Assembly: GCA_002346675.1 (NCBI GenBank)
Contig: DEAI01000009.1
Span: 1-40,317 of the forward strand
Direction of reading: 5' to 3'
DNA length: 40,317 bases
DNA from: Fidelibacterota bacterium UBA2986
GTDB taxonomy: Bacteria; Fidelibacterota; Marinisomatia; Marinisomatales; AB-629-J13
The notes under the pieces were generated by a model. That model was not told the DNA's origin. It did no database searches and saw nothing but the letters and a program-made list of their open reading frames with translations. Shown one piece after another: positions 33,389 through 40,317 of the stretch; the first letter of the stretch is position 1, and every line of letters begins with the position of its first letter. Position numbers and translations under genes: made by a program.

Positions 33389-35818
33389 TTATCTATTCAA
33401 TTTTTCCCAGGTTTGAACAATTTTTTTACTTAAAATATTATTTTCCAGGCAGGAATTTCTATCTTCTTTAGTCTGTATATTTCCAATGTTTTTCATAACA
33501 GCATTATATGCATAGCTCAATTTATTTCCTGCTTTATCGTCAACATTCTTATGATCATATATCTGGTAGAGGTTGTAGTAAACTGCGGAAATATTACCCT
33601 CATCCAACTCTTGTTTTTTCATCAATTTATTCAATAAATAGAGATCCACTTCGAACTCACGATTTCCAGATTTCAATTCTGCTAAGACCAACCAAGACAT
33701 TGACCATATCTCCATTACTGGGTTCTCTAGCTCCTTCCAAACTGCTAGAGCTCCTCTAAAATAGCCCTCTGACTCTCTGTACATTTTCCTGAAATAAAAG
33801 GTTTCTCCTAAATTATGGTTCATAAATCCAATCCCAGATCTGTCTCTTAATTTTTCATATAATTTTTGTGAGTCCAGAAAATAGGATTGTGCTTTTTTAT
33901 ACTTCCCCATTTTTGCTGTAACAAGTCCCAAATAACTGATTGTTTCCGCTAAATCACCTCTGTCTTTCAACTTTTGCCTTAATTTCAGGGACTCCTTCAG
34001 ATATTGTTGGGCCTCACCATAATCGCATCTGTTTTCATAAATAGATCCTATTCTAAAGGCTGCCCACGCAATACTGTTATCATCACCACTTTCTTTCAGC
34101 AATTCCAATAATTCTTTTTGATAAATCAGAGCCTGTGTAAAATCCTTTTTATTCCAAAATATCTCACTCATAAAATGCAGGGCTCTTGATAGATCCGATG
34201 TGTCTCCGTTTATTATTGAATATTCGCGGGCTTTTACAAATTGAATCAGTGCACTATAGTAATCCCCTGAATTGTAATATATATTTCCTAATAAAAGTAT
34301 TTCAGATACTGTTTTCAGTGAGTCTTTTAACTCGTGTGAGATATTTATTGATTGTTCTAAAAAAAATATAGCAGAATCCGGTTTCCCTTGATGATTATAG
34401 ATTAAAGCCATTTGATTCATGATATAGGGAGTTTTGTGCCTATGATTTAATTCTTTATAAAGGGATAGACTGTTTCGATAACAATCCATGGCATTGGAAA
34501 AATCTTCCATTTCAAATAATATATCTCCCAAGGCCACTAAATATTGCTGAACACCTTGTCTGTCTCCAAGATCGCCTGCAGATTTCAGTGCCTCTGTGTA
34601 TAAATCACGCGCTTTTGATAAATCACCTCTCTCTCTACTGAGATTAGCAAGATAGGATTTTACCTTCAAAAAATTATCATCTAATTCTATAGATTCTTCT
34701 AACAGAGAAAATCCTTCACTTATCTGTGCAGGGGATTCTCCTGTGTTAATCAAATATTTACCTTTTAGATATAATTTGTAAGCTTCTGGATCTGTGTGTT
34801 TTCTAGATTGGATTATTTTTAAATCATTCACATCTAGAATATTTATTATTTTACGGGAAATAATCCCAACTATCTCAGAAATCTGTTTAGAAGATATCTT
34901 TATTTTTTTTGAATATTCTGTTTTATCATTCTTGATGTTGATTAAAGAATATTGCAGTTCAAAACCAATTTTTTGGGGAGTAAACTCTGAAATCAGAACA
35001 TAGTTTAGTCCACTCCTTTTTGCATAATCCTTAGGAGATTCCCGATTCAAAATAGCTGTATTTATTTCGCTGAACGGGACGATATTTATTGTTTGAGATT
35101 TTCCCACTGTATTTATTATATCTTCCGTCATTCCCCATGACCAAAAACTGTTTTTTTTATTTCCATTATTTTCCATCATCCAAACAGCAATTGTAGGTTC
35201 ATATTTTTTATTAGGCATCAGAAAATAAATACCAATAAAAAACAAAACGACCACGGGAATTAAATATCTATACTTTATATCATTAAATGATAAATCAGTT
35301 TGTTTATTAATTTTTCCTTTTTGGAAATAGCCGGTTAAATCAATTTTTAATACATCTGAGGTATCTCCAATTTCATCTAATTGAATTTCCCCAATTTTAT
35401 TCCAGGTATAGCCAGAGTCTCTGATCTCATCTAGATTTAGAGTGGATGTCAAAATAATCTCATTGTGACCAGAAAATGATATAATTTTTTTGATTTCTCT
35501 TTTGAGTATGAATTCATTTTTACTTGAGTGTACACTTATTTTTATATCAAAATCGTTCTGTCCTTTCGTCAAACTTATTAAGGAAGAACCAAATTTAAGT
35601 GCATCTCGAATAGTCATAAATTGAACTAAAAATCCACTTTCACTTTGCTCCAGATTAACTGTATTCATTGATTCCGCCAACTGCATAAGCGAGCTCCCAA
35701 GCTTTCCTATAAGAGCGGCAGATTTATTATTGTCATGGTCCTCAATCTCTATCAATCTTATGAGTTGGATATAAATAAATAATGGGGATTTATATTTAGA
35801 TGTATTATCGGATACCAT
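33389..35818 (-). CDS. Degenerate cyclase-like / TolB-like / TPR protein
   Basis: 809 residues. Residues about 1-165 have the outline of a class III nucleotide cyclase domain (LIRLIEIEDHD...GFLVQFMTIRDALKFGSSL...IKISVHSS) but lack the metal aspartates and the active-site Asn/Arg, so it should be catalytically dead. A membrane helix lies at about 183-202 (YLIPVVVLFFIGIYFLM). Residues about 207-330 resemble the TolB/FlgO N-terminal domain found in CadC-like and cyclase-TPR proteins (TIAVWMMENNG, GMTEDIINTVGKSQTINIVP). From about 345 to the end are ten or more tetratricopeptide repeats (DPEAYKLYLKGKYL, NLGETFYFRKMYRESEGYFR). Probably a sensory or scaffold protein; its position upstream of SusC hints at regulating that locus. 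Confidence 0.78.
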   Translation of the reverse strand: MVSDNTSKYKSPLFIYIQLIRLIEIEDHDNNKSAALIGKLGSSLMQLAESMNTVNLEQSESGFLVQFMTIRDALKFGSSLISLTKGQNDFDIKISVHSSKNEFILKREIKKIISFSGHNEIILTSTLNLDEIRDSGYTWNKIGEIQLDEIGDTSDVLKIDLTGYFQKGKINKQTDLSFNDIKYRYLIPVVVLFFIGIYFLMPNKKYEPTIAVWMMENNGNKKNSFWSWGMTEDIINTVGKSQTINIVPFSEINTAILNRESPKDYAKRSGLNYVLISEFTPQKIGFELQYSLINIKNDKTEYSKKIKISSKQISEIVGIISRKIINILDVNDLKIIQSRKHTDPEAYKLYLKGKYLINTGESPAQISEGFSLLEESIELDDNFLKVKSYLANLSRERGDLSKARDLYTEALKSAGDLGDRQGVQQYLVALGDILFEMEDFSNAMDCYRNSLSLYKELNHRHKTPYIMNQMALIYNHQGKPDSAIFFLEQSINISHELKDSLKTVSEILLLGNIYYNSGDYYSALIQFVKAREYSIINGDTSDLSRALHFMSEIFWNKKDFTQALIYQKELLELLKESGDDNSIAWAAFRIGSIYENRCDYGEAQQYLKESLKLRQKLKDRGDLAETISYLGLVTAKMGKYKKAQSYFLDSQKLYEKLRDRSGIGFMNHNLGETFYFRKMYRESEGYFRGALAVWKELENPVMEIWSMSWLVLAELKSGNREFEVDLYLLNKLMKKQELDEGNISAVYYNLYQIYDHKNVDDKAGNKLSYAYNAVMKNIGNIQTKEDRNSCLENNILSKKIVQTWEKLNR

Positions 35819-35873
35819 ATTTCAAGTTACCCTTGCTAAATTTTCTGAGGAACAAAAATAAATATCTAAAAAT

Positions 35874-35905
35874 AAAAAAGGGAACGATTAACTCGTTCCC
35901 TTTTT
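35874..35905 (-). terminator. Rho-independent terminator of the Spy-like lipoprotein gene
   Basis: GGGAACGA (35880-35887), a five-base loop TTAAC, and TCGTTCCC (35893-35900), flanked by A and T runs that extend the stem and supply the T-tract in either direction. It lies 22 bp past the stop codon at 35928 on the minus strand, so it ends that transcript before the TPR gene. Confidence 0.9.
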
Positions 35906-35927
35906 CAGTTTATATTTTGAGCAGTTC

Positions 35928-36878
35928 CTAACCGTAAAATCTCATCCATTTATGTTTAAAAAAATGTTTATGTGCCCTAACAGCAAGCACTCTGTGTATC
36001 TCGATGATGAGCTGCTGTTGTTCGGTAAACACTTCCCATTTATCATTTTGATGGGTTGTGAATATTGCTACCAAGCTTTCCATAAATTCCTCTTGAGTAA
36101 TTTCTTCATTGATAAATGAAGATTTTAATTCCTCAATTGTAAGCTCCAGTTGCTCTTTTAAAGATTCTAATTGCTCAATCTGTTCATCTGTCAACTCCAG
36201 AGCTTCAATTTTAGCTTCCTTTATTTTGTCCATTTTTTCAGAATCTTTTCCTTTATGGAAATGACGAGGTTTTTTTGCTTCCATAATTGAATCTAGCTCC
36301 TCCTCCTGAGCATCCGTAAGCAGTGCTTCTAATTGTATTTTGAATAGCATACGCAGTGCTTTCAAATTCAGCATGAATTCCTTGAACTCTAATTCATTGG
36401 TTTCAAGCTTGTTTTTCAAAACTTCGGATTGCTCTTCACGATACACAAGAATAAGTTCAAATTCTTCTAACTGTTCAGCTGTGAGAAGAGTTCTTATAAT
36501 TGAAATAAAGAATTCATCTTTCCTCGATGATTTTTCTGAATCCTCGGGTTTTAATCCATAGGAATAATCGTGATATCCACTTTCTTCAGGGGGAGTAAGT
36601 AGTTGATCTATTTGTTCTTCAGATAGTGTTGAAGCTAATTCGACAGCTAACTGCCAAAGCCTAGCGGGATGTGGGTGAAATCTATCCCCTTTTCTTAGGG
36701 AACTATGAAGGCCCCTTTCCTGATCTTCATTTAGGTCCAATTCATCTGTCAGCTCCCTTGCTAAGGCCTCAAGATCTGCTGATCCAGAGAGCTTGTCTTG
36801 GTTTTTATTAAAGAGCCCCTCACATCCAGTTAATAACAAAATAGACAGGGGAAGTATAATTTTTAGTGCTCTTTGCAT
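35928..36878 (-). CDS. Lipoprotein with Spy/CpxP-like LTxxQ motifs
   Basis: 316 residues from the ATG at 36878, which has AGGAG eight bases upstream and puts the signal peptide first; an ATG five codons earlier (36893) overlaps that ribosome site. Lipobox LLLTGC. Mostly alpha-helical and strongly charged, with five copies of the LTxxQ-type motif (LNEDQ, LSEEQ, LTAEQ, LTDAQ, LTDEQ) that marks Spy/CpxP periplasmic chaperones, and a His-rich patch (PRHFHKGK, RAHKHFFKHKW). Longer than Spy (about 160 residues), so perhaps a duplicated or fused version. May sense or buffer envelope stress or metal, which is inference. Divergent from the gene at 37030; the 151-bp gap holds both promoters. Confidence 0.72.
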   Translation of the reverse strand: MQRALKIILPLSILLLTGCEGLFNKNQDKLSGSADLEALARELTDELDLNEDQERGLHSSLRKGDRFHPHPARLWQLAVELASTLSEEQIDQLLTPPEESGYHDYSYGLKPEDSEKSSRKDEFFISIIRTLLTAEQLEEFELILVYREEQSEVLKNKLETNELEFKEFMLNLKALRMLFKIQLEALLTDAQEEELDSIMEAKKPRHFHKGKDSEKMDKIKEAKIEALELTDEQIEQLESLKEQLELTIEELKSSFINEEITQEEFMESLVAIFTTHQNDKWEVFTEQQQLIIEIHRVLAVRAHKHFFKHKWMRFYG

Positions 36879-37029
36879 GGTGTCTCCTTTCATAAGTTAA
36901 TTAATACATCAGACACTACAATTTAACAATAGTTAAATTATTTTTTAATATTTCATATAATATCTTCCTAAATTTAATTCATAAATAACTTTAATATGAA
37001 AATCTATTTCTTGAAATTCCGGAGTTAAA

Positions 37030-37485
37030 ATGAATCAGACTAGCTTAATATTGGTACTCTCAATCGCACTAATCTCCTGCGGAAAAAATCATTATAATAA
37101 TTATGGTGCAATTATTTCTTCAAATGTGGACCAATCCTATAGAGATGTGTTCAATAAAATCCAAAGTGGACCAGTAGAGAATGTCACCCTAAAAGGAGAA
37201 ATTATTAATACCTGTCCAAAAAAAGGGTGCTGGATGGATGTGAAAGTTTCAGAAACTGACACAATAATAGTACGTTTTAAAGACTATGGTTTCTTTGTTC
37301 CAAAAGAAGGAGCGGAAGGAAAACAGACCATCATAAAAGGAGAAGCAAAACTGGATACCCTATCTGTAGAACTGTTGAGACATTATGCGGAAGACGCTGG
37401 AAAGCCTCCAGAGGAGATCCTAGCAATAACCGAACCGGAATTTAAAATGCAATTCACCGCTTCAGGAGTTTTGATTGAAAAATAA
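37030..37485 (+). CDS. DUF4920 family lipoprotein
   Basis: 151 residues, lipobox LISC (Cys17). The body matches the DUF4920 pattern: VTLKGEIINTCPKKGCWMDV with conserved Cys62 and Cys67, VRFKDYGFFVPKEG, and IIKGEAKLDTLSVELLRHYAEDAGK. The OB-like fold with CxxxxCW suggests metal or haem-related binding in the periplasm, but the function is unknown. GGAG lies before the ATG. Its 3' end overlaps the next gene by 11 bp, and that gene encodes a haem lipoprotein, which supports a shared redox or metal task. Confidence 0.85.
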   Translation: MNQTSLILVLSIALISCGKNHYNNYGAIISSNVDQSYRDVFNKIQSGPVENVTLKGEIINTCPKKGCWMDVKVSETDTIIVRFKDYGFFVPKEGAEGKQTIIKGEAKLDTLSVELLRHYAEDAGKPPEEILAITEPEFKMQFTASGVLIEK

Positions 37486-37888
37486 TGTGCTCTGGATACT
37501 CATTTGTGGAGCTTGCCTCATCCCCTCATGCACAAAACAGAAAACTGAGAATTTTCCTAATCCAATGAGCGAAATGGCGATTTCCATGAGGACCATGACG
37601 GAAAAAATGCAAGAGGTGAAAACAGCTCTGAAGAATGAGTCAGCACCAAAACTGAATTTCTTATCATTTTCATCTTTAAAAATGACAGACGATAGTTTTG
37701 ACAAACCGGGATTTACTCAGATGGCTAAACAGCTAGTTCAGCTATCTGAAAAGTTTGATTCAGAGCCTACAATCCAAAATTATAATGATATAGTTTATAT
37801 GTGTCAATCTTGCCACAATTATTTATGCCCAGGACCTTTAGAGCGAATCAAAAAATTAGAATATCCAATTAATGGAAGTTCTAATTAG
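37475..37888 (+). CDS. Monohaem cytochrome-like lipoprotein (C-terminal CxxCH)
   Basis: 137 residues starting with TTG at 37475; AGGAG at 37464-37468 is well spaced for TTG, and no ATG precedes the signal peptide. Lipobox LIPSC (Cys19). A helical body (MSEMAISMRTMTEKMQEVKT, GFTQMAKQLVQLSEKF) is followed near the C-terminus by MCQSCHNYLCPG, a CxxCH haem site at 110-114. This order resembles cytochrome c' class proteins, which bind NO or CO or act in electron transfer. It overlaps the DUF4920 gene by 11 bp and runs into the convergent symporter gene by 8 bp. Confidence 0.75.
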   Translation: MKNNVLWILICGACLIPSCTKQKTENFPNPMSEMAISMRTMTEKMQEVKTALKNESAPKLNFLSFSSLKMTDDSFDKPGFTQMAKQLVQLSEKFDSEPTIQNYNDIVYMCQSCHNYLCPGPLERIKKLEYPINGSSN

Positions 37889-39746
37889 CTACTTTTATTT
37901 TTTCTACATCAATGGGCTTTGATAAACCCATAAAAAATGCTAAAAACCACATAACAAAAATACCATACAGTAAAAATACCAGCTGCCAAATCCAGAGTGA
38001 TGGGAGTCCCAACGGAGCCCACGTTAAGGGATTGTTTGGGTTTGAAAATAATGCATTCCCTATGGTTGCAAAAGGACCAAAACCAATAACAAACCAGATC
38101 AATGTCAAAACCCATGCAAGAGGAATTAACTTTTTTCTGTTTTCTGCCAGACCGGAAACTGATTGAATAAATTCATGACGTTTTTTCTTTTTTATTATTC
38201 TGTCCTCAGAGTCTGGAAAGAAAAATGTTCCCAATCCAACCACAATTAAATTTACAAATATCCCCCATCCTGCGCTGTGTATGGTGAGAGGATAGGCTCC
38301 CCAGGGGACACCAAACCAGGTTGAAGTTTTATCTGTTAGTGTTACAGCAATGAGTCCTGCAATTAAACCAAAACTAACAGCTTTAGAAGACAGCTTAGGG
38401 AAATAACACAGTCCTATCAACGCAGGATACATTTGAAAACCATATGCAACTGCCAACCCTCCCAACATAACGATGGCCTGTGTAGATTTTGCTGCAACAA
38501 TCAGAGCTGCAGCTGCAACTATAATTACAAAAATTCTTCCAAAAAACTTTTGAGTTTTATCTGAAGCATCATTTGAAAAGTAATGCTTAAACACATCTCT
38601 TGTCATCATACCACTGAAGGTTGACATATAGGCAGCACCGGTGCTCTGCATGGCAGCCAGTGCGCAGACCGCTAATAATCCAACTAACCAGGGAGCAGAG
38701 GAAGACATCAAATTTATTAGCTGTGGAACTAAGTTTTTATCTGTGACTCCTGATATGACACCGTTCGCTTGAAGAATATGTCCACCTAATCCTTGAAAAA
38801 TTGTAAATGTAAATAGTATAACTCCAATAATGATAGATGATGCCACAACCTGCTGCCAGCGAAAAGCTTTGCTGGTTTTGTTGGAAAAAGACCACATTGA
38901 AAATGCAGGAGAGGACTGAATTCCCATCAGCGCAAACATGTAGGTCATACACATAATTCCTGTCCAAGGTCCTCCGATAGATTTTGAACCGCTGGAAACC
39001 ATTTGAACTGCACCGGGGATGGCAACCTTGGACGAATATCCATCAGGTGTGATTTTTGTATTTGATATTAAATCATTGGAAACAACTTTTGAAAGTCCAA
39101 TTTTAAATCCTTCCCAGCCCCCTGAAAAATGGATGGTTATACATCCAAGAATCACGATTCCAAGTGCTAATAGAATACACTGCACACAATCCACATAGGC
39201 CACAGAGCGCAGACCCCCACTGGCAACGTAGATCACCACAACCGTAGACAAAGCAAACATCCCTAGCTCAACGGAGATCAACCCATCGGTTAGGACATGA
39301 AACAAATCTCCTGATGCTCTTAGCTGTACTCCTAGATAGGGGACGCTGAATAAAAATGCCACCAAAACCGTCAATATTCGTATTGTGTCGCCTCCATAAT
39401 AGTCACTGTACATTTCCCCGGGCGTTATATATTTATATGCCTTTCCTAACAGCCACTGCCTCCGCAAAAACAGAACACCAGTGAATGGAATGGTTAAAGC
39501 ATAAAACGAAGCAAATGCGTAGGGTAAACCATCTGTGAATATTTTCCCGGGATGGCCTATAAATGTCCACCCACTAAAACTGGTTGCGGTAGCTGCCAGA
39601 ACAAACACCCATATCCCGATTGAACGCCCTGCTAAAAAATAATCTGCAGAAGTTTTAGAAGACTTTGCTCCTTTAAATCCCCAGTAAAGGCAGTATATCC
39701 AATAGAGGGCAACAAAACTAAAAAGCCATAAAAGTTTTGGGTTCAT
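37881..39746 (-). CDS. Sodium:solute symporter family transporter
   Basis: 621 residues with about 13-14 membrane helices. SSS-family landmarks are the first helix followed by SADYFLAGRSIGIWVFVLAA, TATSFSGWTFIGHPG in helix 2, SVPYLGVQLRASGDLF, and the sodium-site region VASGGLRSVAYVDCVQ. Later helices include AAMQSTGAAYMSTFSGMMTRDVF, typical of the family's long loop. The substrate (amino acid, osmolyte, carboxylate or sugar) cannot be read from sequence. Start ATG at 39746; it follows the secreted-protein gene by 22 bp. It overlaps the haem lipoprotein gene by 8 bp in convergent orientation. Confidence 0.92.
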   Translation of the reverse strand: MNPKLLWLFSFVALYWIYCLYWGFKGAKSSKTSADYFLAGRSIGIWVFVLAATATSFSGWTFIGHPGKIFTDGLPYAFASFYALTIPFTGVLFLRRQWLLGKAYKYITPGEMYSDYYGGDTIRILTVLVAFLFSVPYLGVQLRASGDLFHVLTDGLISVELGMFALSTVVVIYVASGGLRSVAYVDCVQCILLALGIVILGCITIHFSGGWEGFKIGLSKVVSNDLISNTKITPDGYSSKVAIPGAVQMVSSGSKSIGGPWTGIMCMTYMFALMGIQSSPAFSMWSFSNKTSKAFRWQQVVASSIIIGVILFTFTIFQGLGGHILQANGVISGVTDKNLVPQLINLMSSSAPWLVGLLAVCALAAMQSTGAAYMSTFSGMMTRDVFKHYFSNDASDKTQKFFGRIFVIIVAAAALIVAAKSTQAIVMLGGLAVAYGFQMYPALIGLCYFPKLSSKAVSFGLIAGLIAVTLTDKTSTWFGVPWGAYPLTIHSAGWGIFVNLIVVGLGTFFFPDSEDRIIKKKKRHEFIQSVSGLAENRKKLIPLAWVLTLIWFVIGFGPFATIGNALFSNPNNPLTWAPLGLPSLWIWQLVFLLYGIFVMWFLAFFMGLSKPIDVEKIKVAN

Positions 39747-39768
39747 TGTATAATGTAATATGGATTCA

Positions 39769-40317
39769 TTATTTCAGTAGCACCATTTTCTTGGTCTGTA
39801 CAAATTCTCCTGCCTCTATCTTATAGAGATAGACACCAGCACTTACAGGTATACCCATATTATCTGTAGCATCCCACTGAACTGATTTAAAGCCTGGCTC
39901 TTGGGTGGTATTTACCAACTGAGAGATCTCTCGGCCAAGCATGTCAAAAATTATTAGCGTAACAAATGCCTGCTCCGGGAGTTCATAGCGCAGTGTTGTA
40001 ACAGGATTGAAAGGATTTGGGAAGTTCTGGTGAAGAGCAAATGTCTCGGGTAATTCCTCTATACGATTAAGCATAAAATGCTCCTCCGATGAAACAGTGA
40101 GCTCTCCTGAGTCCTCAAGAATAAACTCCTCTCCCGATTCAGAAATGAGAACCCAGTTCATGTGCTCTCCTGCCTCTATGGGAACGTCATAGCTCAAGGT
40201 CAGAGTCTCAGCTGTGTTTAAAACCTCTATCTCTCCTGATTCCATTACAACCCTTGAATCACCAACAAAACGGACGTCAAACGCCATCTCTGGGAACATA
40301 GGAGGCAAGCTATAGCT
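39769..40317 (-). CDS. C-terminal part of a secreted protein with T9SS-type sorting domain (5' end outside window)
   Basis: The reading frame is open to the right edge (SYSLPPMFPEM...), so only the last 182 residues are visible. The N-terminal part is beta-rich (SRVVMESGEIEVL, TLTLSYDVPIEAGEH), suggesting a beta-sandwich. The end is a classic FCB sorting domain: LHQNFPNPFNPVTTLRYELP, FDMLGREISQLV, VSAGVYLYKIEAGEF, KKMVLLK. Such tails direct proteins through the type IX secretion system or a related route and are usually removed at the surface. The passenger domain is unknown. Confidence 0.85.
   Translation of the reverse strand, partial: SYSLPPMFPEMAFDVRFVGDSRVVMESGEIEVLNTAETLTLSYDVPIEAGEHMNWVLISESGEEFILEDSGELTVSSEEHFMLNRIEELPETFALHQNFPNPFNPVTTLRYELPEQAFVTLIIFDMLGREISQLVNTTQEPGFKSVQWDATDNMGIPVSAGVYLYKIEAGEFVQTKKMVLLK

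Noticed and set aside
1..40317. Mobile elements, CRISPR arrays, tRNA or rRNA genes
   Set aside because: No transposase, integrase, spaced repeat arrays or cloverleaf/rRNA signatures were recognised in the intergenic regions; small structured RNAs could be missed by eye.

Overview
The window is AT-rich bacterial DNA, densely coded, without rRNA, tRNA, CRISPR or mobile-element genes that I can recognise. The gene content points to the Bacteroidota/FCB superphylum, most likely Marinimicrobia (SAR406 clade). The evidence is C-terminal secretion domains of the PNPFNP...KMVLLK type, a SusC/SusD pair, CarboxypepD-reg TonB-dependent receptors, regulator-propeller proteins and CGCTD...DDGSC motifs. 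The clade assignment is inference; the FCB affinity is well supported.

Layout. (1) 1-5701, minus strand: a surface operon of LTD lipoprotein, VTC (polyphosphate-polymerase fold) protein, DUF4956 membrane protein, DUF2490-like outer-membrane barrel and a large CotH-kinase protein running off the left edge. (2) 5861-6180: a terminator and an orphan, stop-interrupted sorting-domain remnant. (3) 6178-8161: a two-gene route from trans-3-hydroxy-L-proline to L-proline. (4) 8228-10165: GreA, a small DUF3303-like protein and a membrane protein/XRE-regulator pair. (5) 10285-16035, minus: a cysteine-rich lipoprotein, a serine hydrolase and a haem/copper-monooxygenase protein that share a GWN-type C-terminal module, then MscS and YwaF-type membrane proteins. 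A small palindrome recurs between these genes. (6) 16240-21860, plus: a saccharopine-dehydrogenase-like oxidoreductase, a regulator-propeller/SpoIIE phosphatase and a YD-repeat secreted protein. (7) 21871-36893, minus: a TonB-dependent receptor; a partner-switching cassette (RsbW-like kinase, two STAS antagonists, GAF-GAF-PAS adenylate cyclase); a SusC/SusD pair; a degenerate-cyclase/TolB/TPR protein; a Spy-like lipoprotein. (8) 37030-40317: a DUF4920 lipoprotein, a haem lipoprotein, a sodium:solute symporter, and the C-terminal end of a secreted protein that continues off the right edge.

Working together. The SpoIIE phosphatase at 17615 is a natural candidate to dephosphorylate the STAS antagonists encoded at 25274 and 27755, which the RsbW-like kinase at 28127 would phosphorylate. 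The adenylate cyclase between them suggests a cAMP branch. No sigma factor is present, so the target of the switch is unknown. The least understood block is the CotH/VTC/DUF4956/outer-membrane/lipoprotein operon, which looks like an envelope-spanning phosphate-polymer or surface-protein-modification system.
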